A stretch of DNA of 64,000 nucleotides from Hyunsoonleella aquatilis (GTDB lineage Bacteria > Bacteroidota > Bacteroidia > Flavobacteriales > Flavobacteriaceae): the NCBI RefSeq assembly GCF_014270105.1, contig NZ_JACNMF010000002.1, forward strand, positions 434,001 to 498,000. Direction: 5' to 3'. A program made the position numbers and the translations under genes. This document shows, piece by piece, positions 44,672-53,931 of the stretch (position 1 is its first letter; each line of letters starts with the position of its first letter). The notes beneath the pieces are model-generated. The model saw nothing but the letters and a program-made list of their open reading frames with translations. It was not told the origin of the DNA and made no database searches.

Positions 44672-45736
44672 ATGATTCGAAAGCCACTCATATTGATTCT
44701 TTTGTGTATTACTTTTTCCTGTGAAGAGGAATCCGGTAGTACTGCGGTTTCCAAACCTACACCAAGCCCACTCCAAATTCCAAAACTGTTTTCCGATAAC
44801 ATATTAAACCCAGTAATCCCAATCGATAACCCCCAGACCGTTGAAGGGATTGCTCTTGGAAAAAAACTGTTTTTTGACCCTATTTTATCGGTAGACAATT
44901 CACAATCCTGTGCAGATTGCCACGCTCCCGAAAATGCATTTACCGATAGCGATAGGTTCAGTGATGGAGTGGATGGTATCCGAGGTAACAGAAACTCTAT
45001 GCCACTTTTTAATTTGGCTTGGCACTATGATGAAACATTCTTCTGGGACGGCAACACCTTCAGTTTAGAACACCAGGCTTTTGTTCCCGTTACCGACCCG
45101 ATCGAAATGAAAAGTTCTTGGGTAAACGTCGAACAAAAACTGCAACAACATTCCGAATATCCTAAGCTTTTCGAACAGGCTTTTGGCACCTCAACTATCG
45201 ATTCAACTTTAGTCACCAAAGCCATTGCCCAATTTGAGCGGACACTGATTTCTGCCAATTCAAAATTTGACAAATTTCTATTAGGCGAAACTGAACTGAC
45301 TCCTGAAGAACTTAATGGGTTTAATGTTTTTATGGATGAAGCCAGAGGCGATTGCTTCCATTGCCACGGCAGTGAAAAAAACCCTTTATGGACAGATAAT
45401 TTATTTCACAACAACGGTTTGGATGAAACCTTCACTGATCTGGGGTTGGGAGTTGTAACCGGTAATCCGGCGGACAATGGAAAATTCAGATCACCATCAC
45501 TTCGGAATTTAAAATTCACGGCACCCTATATGCACGATGGTAGATTTGCAAACATAGATGAGGTGATTAACCACTACAGTGAAGGCCTGAAACGCTCGAG
45601 TACAATTGACCCATTAATGAAAAAAATCGACCAAGGTGGTGTTGGTTTGACCGAAAAGGACAAAGCAGATTTAAAAGCATTTTTACTATCACTCTCGGAT
45701 GATGAATTTGTAAACAATAGTGCATTCGGGGAATAG
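44672..45736 (+). CDS. mbnH: MbnH-family di-haem enzyme (cytochrome c peroxidase-like)
   Basis: The 354-residue lipoprotein (lipobox ITFSC) has two c-type haem sites: CADCH (Cys80-Cys83, His84) and CFHCH (Cys228-Cys231, His232), in the MauG/CcpA fold. Family work shows MbnH forms a bis-Fe(IV) state and oxidises a Trp of MbnP. The 3-bp spacing after mbnP indicates a single operon. The alternative, a plain periplasmic peroxidase, is less likely given mbnP next door. Confidence 0.9.
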   Translation: MIRKPLILILLCITFSCEEESGSTAVSKPTPSPLQIPKLFSDNILNPVIPIDNPQTVEGIALGKKLFFDPILSVDNSQSCADCHAPENAFTDSDRFSDGVDGIRGNRNSMPLFNLAWHYDETFFWDGNTFSLEHQAFVPVTDPIEMKSSWVNVEQKLQQHSEYPKLFEQAFGTSTIDSTLVTKAIAQFERTLISANSKFDKFLLGETELTPEELNGFNVFMDEARGDCFHCHGSEKNPLWTDNLFHNNGLDETFTDLGLGVVTGNPADNGKFRSPSLRNLKFTAPYMHDGRFANIDEVINHYSEGLKRSSTIDPLMKKIDQGGVGLTEKDKADLKAFLLSLSDDEFVNNSAFGE

Positions 45737-45830
45737 ACGACCTTTGAATTGTGTTTTTCGTCGAATAAATAAGCGTTTTACCTGATTTTAGAGTGGTTTT
45801 GCCTATCTTGTAGGAGCAAACCAATGGCAC

Positions 45831-46043
45831 ATGACATCTTCACCAAGTTTAAACCTGCTTTGTTACCTCTACGGACATAATTTTTTCCGTAAGGACGACG
45901 AATACCCAAAATCGTCCATTGTGATTTGCAAAAACTGCAAACAAACTTTTGAGTTCAATGAATCTGGGGAAATCGTTCAACCCCGCAAAGCCAAATCCAG
46001 CAGTGTTTCAAAAGCTCTAAAAAAATACAGAAAAAGTGGATGA
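45831..46043 (+). CDS. Small zinc-knuckle protein, third relative
   Basis: The 70-residue protein has LLCYLYGHNFF and CKNCKQTFEF (C-x3-GH and CxxC), the layout of the two paralogues at 39339 and 39684, then a basic tail (KALKKYRKSG). It is a more distant relative. TATCTTG at 45804-45810 is a possible weak -7 box. Function is unknown. Confidence 0.6.
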   Translation: MTSSPSLNLLCYLYGHNFFRKDDEYPKSSIVICKNCKQTFEFNESGEIVQPRKAKSSSVSKALKKYRKSG

Positions 46044-46187
46044 TAGTGCATTTCAACTTAACAATTACTATGTCCTTGCGCCACTTAGTAAGCTTTGCAA
46101 ACATCCTATTCAAAAACCATAACAAAAACCTATAAACCCATATGCTAATATAATGTTAGGTTATGCGAATTTCCATGACTTATATTG

Positions 46188-46195
46188 TATATTTG
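46188..46195 (+). promoter_or_regulatory. Candidate -7 box for the suf operon
   Basis: TATATTTG matches TAnnTTTG; the -33 box is not clear. The predicted leader to the sufA ATG is about 70 nt. Confidence 0.5.
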
Positions 46196-46271
46196 TCCTC
46201 TATTTAGAAACTGTCTTAATAAGAGAGCGTTAGCACCAATAGCGATAGGGACTAAATTTAAAAGAAAACAA

Positions 46272-46601
46272 ATGATAAAAGTATCTGATACGGCTAAGAA
46301 GAAAGTGGTTGAGCTTATGGCTGACGACGGTTATAATGCCACCACAGATTTTGTTCGGGTAGGCGTAAAAAGTGGGGGTTGTTCAGGTTTGTCCTATGAT
46401 TTAAAATTTGATAAAGAACAGCAGGACGGTGATAAGGTTTTTGAAGACAATGGTGTAAAAATTATTGTAGATAAAAAAAGTTTCCTTTACCTGATTGGAA
46501 CTACTTTGGAATATTCGGGCGGGTTGAACGGCACCGGTTTTGTTTTTAATAATCCCAACGCCAATCGAACCTGCGGTTGTGGTGAATCATTTTCACTTTA
46601 A
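46272..46601 (+). CDS. sufA: A-type iron-sulfur carrier (SufA/IscA/HesB)
   Basis: The 109-residue carrier takes Fe-S clusters to target proteins. All three cluster Cys are present: GGCSGL and the final CGCGES. ATG 46272 (MIKVSDTAKK) fits the family; the longer frame from 46185 would overlap the -7 box and is rejected. It is the first gene of the suf cluster. Confidence 0.95.
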   Translation: MIKVSDTAKKKVVELMADDGYNATTDFVRVGVKSGGCSGLSYDLKFDKEQQDGDKVFEDNGVKIIVDKKSFLYLIGTTLEYSGGLNGTGFVFNNPNANRTCGCGESFSL

Positions 46602-46652
46602 AAAATCCCATCCAGACCTTCCCAAAGGGAAGACTTAAAAAGAGCTTAAAAA

Positions 46653-48101
46653 ATGTCAAAATACACTGAAGACGATTTAAGGGAGGAACTAAAAACCAAA
46701 GAATACGAATATGGTTTTTACACAGATATCGAATCGGACACCTTTCCAAATGGTTTAAATGAGGATATTGTTCGTGCCATTTCCAAAAAGAAGGAAGAGC
46801 CTGAATGGATGACCGCATGGCGCTTGGAAGCTTTCCGAATTTGGAAGGACATGGAAGAACCTGAGTGGGCTAACGTAACTTATGAAAAACCTGATTTTCA
46901 AGGTATTTCTTATTACTCGGCACCAAACAGCAAACCGAAATACGACAGTTTAGACGAAGTAGATCCTGAACTTTTGGCAACGTTTGATAAGTTGGGGATT
47001 TCTCTAGATGAGCAGAAAAAATTAGCAGGGGTAGCCATGGATGTAGTTGTGGATTCCGTTTCAGTGGCCACCACCTTCAAAAAGACTTTGGCCGAACAGG
47101 GCATTATTTTTATGAGTATTTCAGAAGCCATAAAAGAGCATCCCGAATTGGTAAAAAAATATATTGGTACCGTTGTACCACAGAAGGATAATTTTTACGC
47201 CGCGTTAAATTCCGCGGTATTTAGTGATGGCTCGTTTTGCTACATTCCAAAAGGTGTAAAATGCCCAATGGAGCTATCCACATATTTTAGAATCAATCAA
47301 GCAGGTACGGGTCAGTTTGAAAGAACTTTGGTGATTGCCGATAAAGGCAGTTACGTAAGTTACCTCGAAGGTTGTACTGCGCCAAGTAGGGATGAAAACC
47401 AATTGCACGCTGCCGTTGTGGAATTGATTGCTTTGGATGATGCCGAAATAAAGTATTCCACGGTTCAAAACTGGTTCCCGGGCAATGCTGAAGGCAAAGG
47501 TGGCGTTTACAACTTTGTGACTAAAAGAGGCCTTTGCGAAACTAATGCTAAAATCTCATGGACGCAGGTGGAAACAGGTTCAGCCATAACTTGGAAGTAC
47601 CCATCTTGTGTTTTAAAAGGTGATAATTCTGTAGGTGAATTTTATTCTATTGCGGTCACTAATAATTATCAGCAGGCGGATACTGGAACGAAAATGATTC
47701 ACTTGGGAAAAAACACCAAGTCCACAATCATTTCAAAAGGTATTTCAGCTGGAAAGTCCCAGAACAGTTATCGCGGTTTAGTGCAGATCAACTCTAGGGC
47801 TGAAAACGCACGTAATTTTTCTCAATGTGATAGTTTACTGATGGGTAACGAATGCGGGGCGCACACGTTTCCTTATATCGAAGCCAAAAATAAATCCGCA
47901 AAAATAGAACATGAGGCTACCACCAGTAAAATAGGAGAAGACCAAATTTTTTATTGCAACCAAAGAGGCATTGATACTGAAAAGGCCATCGCGTTAATTG
48001 TTAACGGTTTTAGCAAGGAGGTACTAAATAAACTACCCATGGAATTTGCCGTTGAGGCCCAAAAATTATTAGAAATCAGTTTAGAAGGAAGTGTTGGATA
48101 A
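46653..48101 (+). CDS. sufB: Fe-S cluster scaffold subunit SufB
   Basis: The 482-residue scaffold subunit works with SufC and SufD to build clusters. It has SufB hallmarks such as [20 protein letters not shown], the beta-helix core ([20 protein letters not shown]) and [13 protein letters not shown] with the C-terminal Cys. It is full-length and 51 bp after sufA. Confidence 0.97.
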   Translation: MSKYTEDDLREELKTKEYEYGFYTDIESDTFPNGLNEDIVRAISKKKEEPEWMTAWRLEAFRIWKDMEEPEWANVTYEKPDFQGISYYSAPNSKPKYDSLDEVDPELLATFDKLGISLDEQKKLAGVAMDVVVDSVSVATTFKKTLAEQGIIFMSISEAIKEHPELVKKYIGTVVPQKDNFYAALNSAVFSDGSFCYIPKGVKCPMELSTYFRINQAGTGQFERTLVIADKGSYVSYLEGCTAPSRDENQLHAAVVELIALDDAEIKYSTVQNWFPGNAEGKGGVYNFVTKRGLCETNAKISWTQVETGSAITWKYPSCVLKGDNSVGEFYSIAVTNNYQQADTGTKMIHLGKNTKSTIISKGISAGKSQNSYRGLVQINSRAENARNFSQCDSLLMGNECGAHTFPYIEAKNKSAKIEHEATTSKIGEDQIFYCNQRGIDTEKAIALIVNGFSKEVLNKLPMEFAVEAQKLLEISLEGSVG

Positions 48102-48112
48102 ACTAAATGAAA

Positions 48113-48137
48113 TGTCACACTGACCGCAGTCGAAGTG
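48113..48137. repeat. Dispersed repeat TGTCACACTGA(G/C)CGCAGTCGAAGTG, copy 2
   Basis: Matches the 12469-12493 copy except one base. It sits between sufB and the small lipoprotein gene, inside the presumed operon. Confidence 0.65.
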
Positions 48138-48159
48138 TCTCCTTAAATTAAAGCATACA

Positions 48160-48579
48160 ATGAAAAAACTACTTTTTACGATTTTATTCCTAAGCACCAT
48201 AGTGAGCTGTAAAAAAGAAACGAAAACACAAAATTCGGGGGAGGCCAGTTCCACCGAAAGCCTTGAAAGAACGGCAAAACAAAGCGATGGTCTTACCTTG
48301 CTAAAAGGCGAGTTTGTATATTACGATGGGGCCGCGGTTTTACAAACGCATGCCGCAATTTATGGAGTGCTTTTAACGGACAAGCTAGAAGAGTTGAACA
48401 CTCAGGCAAAAGCATTTAAAAAAGAACCAACCGATATGGTTTTGGTAGAAATTAGAGGTAAAATTACAAACGATAAACACGATACCATTCTTTGGGAAAA
48501 TAAGGTTGAAATTGTTGAAATATTAAACGTAAAACCTGTTTCAGAAGAAGAAAACAATATTGTAAAATTAGGAAGTTAA
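48160..48579 (+). CDS. Small lipoprotein inside the suf operon
   Basis: The 139-residue protein has a lipobox (TIVSC, Cys17) and a mature part (GLTLLKGEFVYYDGAAVLQTHAAIYGVLL...) that is NlpE-like in feel but was not identified. It is placed between sufB and sufC, on the same strand, 7 bp before sufC. An exported protein inside a cytosolic assembly operon is unexpected; it may sense envelope redox or metal stress (speculation). Confidence 0.7.
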   Translation: MKKLLFTILFLSTIVSCKKETKTQNSGEASSTESLERTAKQSDGLTLLKGEFVYYDGAAVLQTHAAIYGVLLTDKLEELNTQAKAFKKEPTDMVLVEIRGKITNDKHDTILWENKVEIVEILNVKPVSEEENNIVKLGS

Positions 48580-48585
48580 AACGAT

Positions 48586-49338
48586 ATGTTGAAAATAAAC
48601 AATTTACACGCAAGTGTTGAGGATAAAACGATTTTAAGGGGTGTAAACCTAGAGGTGAAACCTGGAGAAGTACACGCCATCATGGGGCCTAACGGTTCTG
48701 GAAAAAGTACCTTGGCTTCGGTAATCGCCGGAAGAGAAGACTATGAGGTAACCGAAGGAAGCATCGTTTTTGAAGGCGAAGATGTTGATGAATTGGCTGC
48801 CGAAGAGCGTGCTCATAAAGGTATATTCCTGTCCTTTCAATATCCAGTTGAGATACCCGGTGTGTCCGTAACCAATTTTATGAAAACGGCCATTAACGAA
48901 TCGCGCAAAGCGAGAGGTTTGGAAGACATGCCCGCAAAAGATATGCTCAAATTGATTCGTGAAAAATCGGAGCTCTTAGAAATTGATCGAAAGTTTTTGT
49001 CACGTTCTTTGAACGAAGGGTTTTCTGGTGGTGAAAAGAAACGAAACGAAATTTTTCAGATGGCTATGTTAGAGCCTAAATTGGCCATTTTGGACGAAAC
49101 CGATTCAGGCTTGGATATCGATGCGCTTCGTATCGTGGCCAACGGTGTTAATAAATTAAAAAGCAAGGACAACGCAGTGGTAGTTATTACCCACTATCAG
49201 CGTTTATTGGATCATATCGTTCCGGATTATGTACATGTTTTACATCAAGGTAGAATCGTAAAATCAGGTCCAAAAGAATTGGCCCACGAGCTAGAGGCCA
49301 AAGGTTACGATTGGATTAAGGAAGAAGTTGGCGCGTAA
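48586..49338 (+). CDS. sufC: Fe-S assembly ATPase SufC
   Basis: The 250-residue ABC-type ATPase drives the SufBCD scaffold. Walker A GPNGSGKST, the Q-loop region FLSFQYPVEIPG, signature FSGGEKKR and Walker B LAILDETDSGLD are all intact. Its position between the lipoprotein and sufD is normal for the cluster. Confidence 0.97.
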   Translation: MLKINNLHASVEDKTILRGVNLEVKPGEVHAIMGPNGSGKSTLASVIAGREDYEVTEGSIVFEGEDVDELAAEERAHKGIFLSFQYPVEIPGVSVTNFMKTAINESRKARGLEDMPAKDMLKLIREKSELLEIDRKFLSRSLNEGFSGGEKKRNEIFQMAMLEPKLAILDETDSGLDIDALRIVANGVNKLKSKDNAVVVITHYQRLLDHIVPDYVHVLHQGRIVKSGPKELAHELEAKGYDWIKEEVGA

Positions 49339-49375
49339 ATAGCAAGCAGTATTCAGTCGCAGTTTGCAGTAAATG

Positions 49376-49416
49376 ACTGCCTACTGAACACTGAACACTG
49401 CCTACTGAACACTGAA
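49376..49416. repeat. Two-unit tandem repeat, 21-bp period, between sufC and sufD
   Basis: ACTGCCTACTGAACACTGAA occurs twice (49376-49395 and 49397-49416), separated by one C. Preceding bases (CAGT...GCAGT) contain related fragments. It fills the 82-bp sufC-sufD gap. Confidence 0.8.
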
Positions 49417-49420
49417 TAAC

Positions 49421-50734
49421 ATGGATTTAAAAGAAAAATTAGTATCATCATTTTTAGCCTTCGAAAATCGGGTGGACATAGATGCTTATGCGCACGACGT
49501 AAGGTCGGATGCTATCAAGATTTTTGAAGAAAAAGGTTTTCCTTCCAAAAAAGACGAAGCATGGAAATATACCTCATTAAATAGTATTTTAAAAGAGGAT
49601 TACAGCGTGTTCCCAAGACAGGAAAACGCTCTAGAATATCGTGAGGTTAAGAAGTATTTCATTCATGATATTGATTCCTATAAGATAATTTTTGTTGATG
49701 GAAAGTACTCCTCTCATTTATCACAAACAACACACGATGGGATGGATATTTGCTTAATGTCTGCCGCTTTAAGCAAACCAAAATATCAGCTCATCATTGA
49801 AAACTACTTTAATAAAGCTGCTGAAAAAGACAGCTTATCCTCTTTGAACACTGCGTTTTCTAGCGAAGGGGCTTATATTCACATCCCGAAGAATAAAATC
49901 GTTGAAAAGCCTATTCAAATATTACATTTTTACACGGGAAACGAGTCGGCCACCATGTTGCAACCACGCAATTTGATTGTAGTTGACGAGAATTCCCATG
50001 TACAAATTATCGAGCGCCATCAAAGCTTGACGGACAATCCTGTTTTGACCAACAGCGTCACCGAAATATTCGCCAACAAGCGCGCCATTGTCGATTATTA
50101 TAAAATTCAAAATGACAAAGAAACCGCTTCTTTAATTGACAATACGTTCATCAAACAAAAAAGGGAAAGTCTCGCTTCGGTTCACACTTTCGCCTTTGGC
50201 GGGAAGTTGATTCGAAACAACCTAAACTTTTATCAGCACGGCGAGCGTATTGATTCCACTTTAAAAGGCATTACCATTATTGGAGACAAACAACATGTGG
50301 ACCATAATACTTTGGTGCACCATATTGAGCCAAATTGCGAAAGTCACCAAGATTATAAAGGTATTTTTGGAGACCGTGCCACCGGTGTATTCAATGGCAA
50401 AGTGGTTGTGGAAAAAGAAGCCCAAAAAACCAATGCGTTTCAGGCCAATAACAATATTTTGGTTAGTGATAAAGCCACGATAAACACCAAACCTCAACTG
50501 GAAATTTTTGCCGATGACGTCAAATGCTCACACGGTTGTACTGTGGGCCAGTTGGATGAAAGTGCCATGTTCTATATGCGTTCACGAGGTATTCCCGAGA
50601 AAGAGGCGCGTGCTTTGTTGATGTTTGCGTTTAGCAACAATGTTTTGGAATCCGTTAAAATCCCTGAATTGAAACAACGCATCACCAAAATTATTGCCAA
50701 TAAATTAGGGGTAAATATTGGATTCGATCTATAA
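49421..50734 (+). CDS. sufD: Fe-S cluster scaffold subunit SufD
   Basis: The 437-residue protein has the SufB/SufD beta-helix (KAIVDYYKIQNDKETAS, FGGKLIRNNLNFYQHGE, HIEPNCESHQDYKGIF) and the C-terminal KCSHGCTVGQLDESAMFYMRSRG. It partners SufB and SufC. Its ATG follows the tandem repeat after four bases. Confidence 0.95.
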   Translation: MDLKEKLVSSFLAFENRVDIDAYAHDVRSDAIKIFEEKGFPSKKDEAWKYTSLNSILKEDYSVFPRQENALEYREVKKYFIHDIDSYKIIFVDGKYSSHLSQTTHDGMDICLMSAALSKPKYQLIIENYFNKAAEKDSLSSLNTAFSSEGAYIHIPKNKIVEKPIQILHFYTGNESATMLQPRNLIVVDENSHVQIIERHQSLTDNPVLTNSVTEIFANKRAIVDYYKIQNDKETASLIDNTFIKQKRESLASVHTFAFGGKLIRNNLNFYQHGERIDSTLKGITIIGDKQHVDHNTLVHHIEPNCESHQDYKGIFGDRATGVFNGKVVVEKEAQKTNAFQANNNILVSDKATINTKPQLEIFADDVKCSHGCTVGQLDESAMFYMRSRGIPEKEARALLMFAFSNNVLESVKIPELKQRITKIIANKLGVNIGFDL

Positions 50735-50823
50735 AACTTTTATTTGAAGCTAATCCCGCTTTCGGCAGTCGCTCTCTGCGAGGAGCTTCAACAAATGCCT
50801 CAATCGGGGCTAACCTATCTGCC
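50735..50823. repeat. Possible degenerate repeat between sufD and sufS
   Basis: The 89-bp spacer holds AATCCCGCTTTCGGCAGTCG and GCGAGGAGCTTC, with CAATCGGGGCTAA near its end that mirrors AGCTAATCCCG near its start. It resembles a repeat fragment common in relatives, but no second copy is in the window. Confidence 0.4.
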
Positions 50824-52038
50824 ATGTTCAATATTGAAGACATACGAAAAGACTTCCCTATACTATCACGACAGGTAAACGGAAAGCCTTTGGTGTATTT
50901 TGATAATGCGGCCACCTCACAAACCCCACAGCAAGTGATTGATGTAATTGTGGATTATTATTCAAATTACAATGCCAACATTCATCGTGGGGTGCATACT
51001 TTGAGCCAAGAAGCGACGGATTTATACGAAGAAGCCAGACAAAAAATCCAAAAGCATTTTAATGCCAAATTTTCGCATGAAATTATATTTACTTCGGGCA
51101 CAACGCATGGCATCAATTTAGTGGCGAACGGATTCGGTTCTTTCCTAAAAAAAGGAGACGACATCATAGTATCGGCTTTGGAGCATCACAGTAATATTGT
51201 GCCATGGCAAATGCTTTGCGAACGTACTGGTGCCACATTGAAAGTCATCCCGATGAACGAAGATGGCGAACTCATCATGACGGCCTACGACAAGTTGTTG
51301 TCCGATAATACAAAACTGGTCTTCGTCAACCATATTTCCAATGCCTTGGGAACCATCAACCCCATTGAATATATTATCGAAAAAGCCCACGGAGTTGGTG
51401 CGGCGGTATTGATTGACGGGGCCCAATCGGCACCACATTTAATTCCCGATGTTCAAAAATTGGATGTTGATTTTTACGTCACCTCCGCCCACAAAATGTG
51501 CGGTCCTACCGGAATGGGAATGCTATATGGAAAAGAAGAATGGCTAAAAAAACTGCCCCCCTATCAGGGCGGAGGCGAGATGATTGCCGAAGTTACTTTT
51601 GAAAAAACAACATACGCCGATTTGCCACATAAATTTGAAGCAGGGACACCAAATATTTGTGGAGGCATTGCCTTTGGCGCCGCGATAGATTATTTGAATT
51701 CCATTGGTTTTGACAACATCGCCGGCTATGAAAACGAGCTGTTACATTATGCTACGGAAAAACTTCTCGCTATTGATGGTTTAAAAATCTACGGAACTTC
51801 AAATCATAAAACCTCTGTGATTTCCTTTAATCTGCAAGGCATTCACCCGTATGACGTGGGGACGATTTTGGACAAAATGGGTATTGCCGTCAGGACCGGG
51901 CACCACTGCGCCCAACCGATTATGGATTTTTATAAAATCCCTGGAACGATTCGTGCCTCTTTTGCCTTTTATAATACCAAAGCGGAAATTGATGCCATGG
52001 TGGAAGGTGTGAAAAAGGCTAAAATGATGTTGTCCTAA
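50824..52038 (+). CDS. sufS: Cysteine desulfurase SufS
   Basis: The 404-residue PLP enzyme supplies sulfur for cluster assembly. PLP-Lys224 lies in TSAHKMCGPTG, and the sulfur-carrying Cys362 in RTGHHCAQP. The type II (SufS) length and ending are as expected. It is followed by twin hairpins. Confidence 0.96.
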   Translation: MFNIEDIRKDFPILSRQVNGKPLVYFDNAATSQTPQQVIDVIVDYYSNYNANIHRGVHTLSQEATDLYEEARQKIQKHFNAKFSHEIIFTSGTTHGINLVANGFGSFLKKGDDIIVSALEHHSNIVPWQMLCERTGATLKVIPMNEDGELIMTAYDKLLSDNTKLVFVNHISNALGTINPIEYIIEKAHGVGAAVLIDGAQSAPHLIPDVQKLDVDFYVTSAHKMCGPTGMGMLYGKEEWLKKLPPYQGGGEMIAEVTFEKTTYADLPHKFEAGTPNICGGIAFGAAIDYLNSIGFDNIAGYENELLHYATEKLLAIDGLKIYGTSNHKTSVISFNLQGIHPYDVGTILDKMGIAVRTGHHCAQPIMDFYKIPGTIRASFAFYNTKAEIDAMVEGVKKAKMMLS

Positions 52039-52057
52039 AAACAACACACCCCTTACT

Positions 52058-52114
52058 CCCCTCTTAGTAGAGGGGAAACTCATACGCAACAGTTTCCCTC
52101 CTAATAAGGAGGGA
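52058..52114 (+). repeat. Twin hairpins with an alternative pairing, after sufS
   Basis: Hairpin 1 CCCCTC (52058-52063) with GAGGGG (52070-52075); hairpin 2 TCCCTCC (52095-52101) with GGAGGGA (52108-52114). Between them GGGAAACT (52073-52080) pairs with AGTTTCCC (52091-52098), so the middle can pair instead of the outer two. This type of paired repeat is common in Flavobacteriia spacers (recollection). A degenerate relative is at 63402-63531. Confidence 0.7.
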
Positions 52115-52200
52115 TTTTGGGAGGTGCACCTGAAAATAAAGTTTGAAGAGACTTTTTGGCTTCTTTTTTGTAGTTAAAATTTCAAATTAAATTTAGATAG

Positions 52201-52992
52201 ATGAAATCAATATTACTGTTTGGGATGATGACTTTGCGATGCTGTTGGGACCCTTCGGAATACCAATTAATGCAATATGCACAAAACGACGATGCCATTT
52301 TGAAAACTTTGGATGGAAAATATGAAATCCATCAGTTGTTGAATGAAGATGTTTCCGAGTTTGGCTTAAACATTAAGTTTGATTCAAAAGAAAATAAAGT
52401 AACCGGATTTTCAGGGTGTAATCGCTTTTTTGGTTCATATGTTTCAGAAAATGGTAGTCTAAAATTTTCGGATTTGGGTACAACACGCATGCTGTGTTCC
52501 GATGATAAAAATAATATTGAAACGAAATTTTTAAAAGCACTTGATAAAGCTGATACCGTTTTATTTTCTGAAAATGGCTTTACGGCGTTTGCTAATAAGA
52601 AACCCCTAATTTCGGCGACCAAACGTGTTGAAGAAAACGTTATGAGTATTGAATATTACGCAAGCTCTAGAGGAAGATATAGATATGTCGAAATTAACAA
52701 AGATTCCATTTCATTTTCAAAGAAAAGAGGAGAAAAAATAACGAATATGCCTTGCGATAAAGCCTATTGGGGTAGCCTTCTCGTTCTTTGCAATACTATA
52801 GATTTTGAAAACATGGCAAATCTAGAAGCTCCAAGTAAGTCATTTCAATTTGATGGTGCTCCACTGGCAAGATTAAAGATAATTGCAAATGGAGAAACTT
52901 TTGAGTCTGTCCCTTTTGATCATTATAATCCGCCAAAGGAAGTTGCGGTATTAGTTAATAAGATAGTATCATTAATGGAAAACATTGAATAG
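52201..52992 (+). CDS. META-domain (HslJ-like) protein with unknown C-terminal domain
   Basis: The 263-residue protein has a META domain (about 35-118) with FSGCNRFFGSY and TTRMLC, the HslJ-type pattern, then an unrecognised C-terminal domain (130-263) with a Cys pair (MPCDKAYWGSLLVLC). The N-terminus MKSILLFGMMTLRCC may be a weak lipoprotein signal. It lies between sufS and sufE, on the same strand, but whether it belongs to their operon is not shown. Confidence 0.7.
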   Translation: MKSILLFGMMTLRCCWDPSEYQLMQYAQNDDAILKTLDGKYEIHQLLNEDVSEFGLNIKFDSKENKVTGFSGCNRFFGSYVSENGSLKFSDLGTTRMLCSDDKNNIETKFLKALDKADTVLFSENGFTAFANKKPLISATKRVEENVMSIEYYASSRGRYRYVEINKDSISFSKKRGEKITNMPCDKAYWGSLLVLCNTIDFENMANLEAPSKSFQFDGAPLARLKIIANGETFESVPFDHYNPPKEVAVLVNKIVSLMENIE

Positions 52993-53030
52993 CAACTTTT
53001 GTTATCGTATTTTTGCGTAAAATTGAAGGT

Positions 53031-53453
53031 ATGAGTATTGAAGACATTCAAAACGAAATTATAGAAGAATTCTCAATGTTTGAAGATTGGGAGGAGCGTT
53101 ACCAATATATGATTGATTTGGGGAAAGAATTGCCCCTGATTGCCGACCAATACAAAACCGATAGCAACATTATCAAAGGTTGCCAAAGTAAAGTATGGGT
53201 GCATGCTGAAATGAAGGATGACAAAATTGAATTTACCGCCGATAGCGATGCAATTATCACTAAAGGTATTATAGCGATTTTGATTCGAACTTTCTCCAAT
53301 CAGCATCCAAAAGATATCATTGATGCCGACACCAGCTTTATTGATAAAATCGGTTTGAAAGAGCATTTGTCACCAACTCGAGCCAACGGCTTGTTGAGTA
53401 TGGTGAAGCAATTAAAAATGTATGCCATTGCATACCAGACGCAACTTAATTAG
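53031..53453 (+). CDS. sufE: Sulfur acceptor SufE
   Basis: The 140-residue protein takes sulfur from SufS through Cys51 (IIKGCQSKVWV). ATG 53031 (MSIEDIQNEI) is chosen because the TTG at 53013 overlaps a -7 box, TATTTTTG (53008-53015). It is downstream of the META gene and before sufT. Confidence 0.94.
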   Translation: MSIEDIQNEIIEEFSMFEDWEERYQYMIDLGKELPLIADQYKTDSNIIKGCQSKVWVHAEMKDDKIEFTADSDAIITKGIIAILIRTFSNQHPKDIIDADTSFIDKIGLKEHLSPTRANGLLSMVKQLKMYAIAYQTQLN

Positions 53454-53518
53454 GTTTATTCGTTGATGAGTGTATTCATTTAAACGACTCAACAAATAAA
53501 CGATTAAACATTAAAAAA

Positions 53519-53845
53519 ATGAGTGAAACCACTATAGATACAGCCGAATTAGGCGAAAAAATAGTAAACGTATTAAAAACGATTTACGACCCGGAAATCC
53601 CCGTAGATATTTACGAATTGGGATTGATTTACGACGTATTCGTTAATGAGGATTATGATGTAAAAATCTTGATGACTTTAACCACCCCAAACTGCCCTGT
53701 GGCCGAAACCTTACCCTTGGAAGTTGAGGAAAAAGTGAAGTCTTTAAACGACGTAAATGATGCTGAAGTTGAAATTACTTTTGATCCGCCTTGGACACAG
53801 GAATTGATGAGTGAGGAAGCGAAACTAGAGTTAGGGATGCTTTGA
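53519..53845 (+). CDS. sufT: DUF59/MIP18-family Fe-S assembly factor SufT
   Basis: The 108-residue protein has the DUF59 signature YDPEIPVDIYELGLIYDV and the conserved Cys in TTPNCPVAETLP. SufT/MIP18 proteins assist late Fe-S maturation. It sits in the suf run after sufE, with a DUF2480 gene following. Confidence 0.9.
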   Translation: MSETTIDTAELGEKIVNVLKTIYDPEIPVDIYELGLIYDVFVNEDYDVKILMTLTTPNCPVAETLPLEVEEKVKSLNDVNDAEVEITFDPPWTQELMSEEAKLELGML

Positions 53846-53871
53846 TTTAGTCCACACTAATCATTAGCAGT

Positions 53872-53887
53872 CCCGATAGCTATCGGG
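53872..53887. repeat. 16-bp palindrome CCCGATAGCTATCGGG (dispersed family)
   Basis: Third exact copy of the 1313-1328 palindrome, in the gap between sufT and the DUF2480 gene. Confidence 0.85.
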
Positions 53888-53931
53888 AGCAATAACTTTC
53901 GACTTGAAACTTTGAACTTTAAACTATCACT

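Noticed and set aside
44375-44898. Minus-strand frames overlapping mbnP and mbnH
   Set aside because: Both sense genes have lipoboxes and family motifs, and CxxCH haem sites appear in sense only.
49376-49416. Possible CRISPR array
   Set aside because: Only two units with a 1-bp spacer, no unique spacers and no cas genes.
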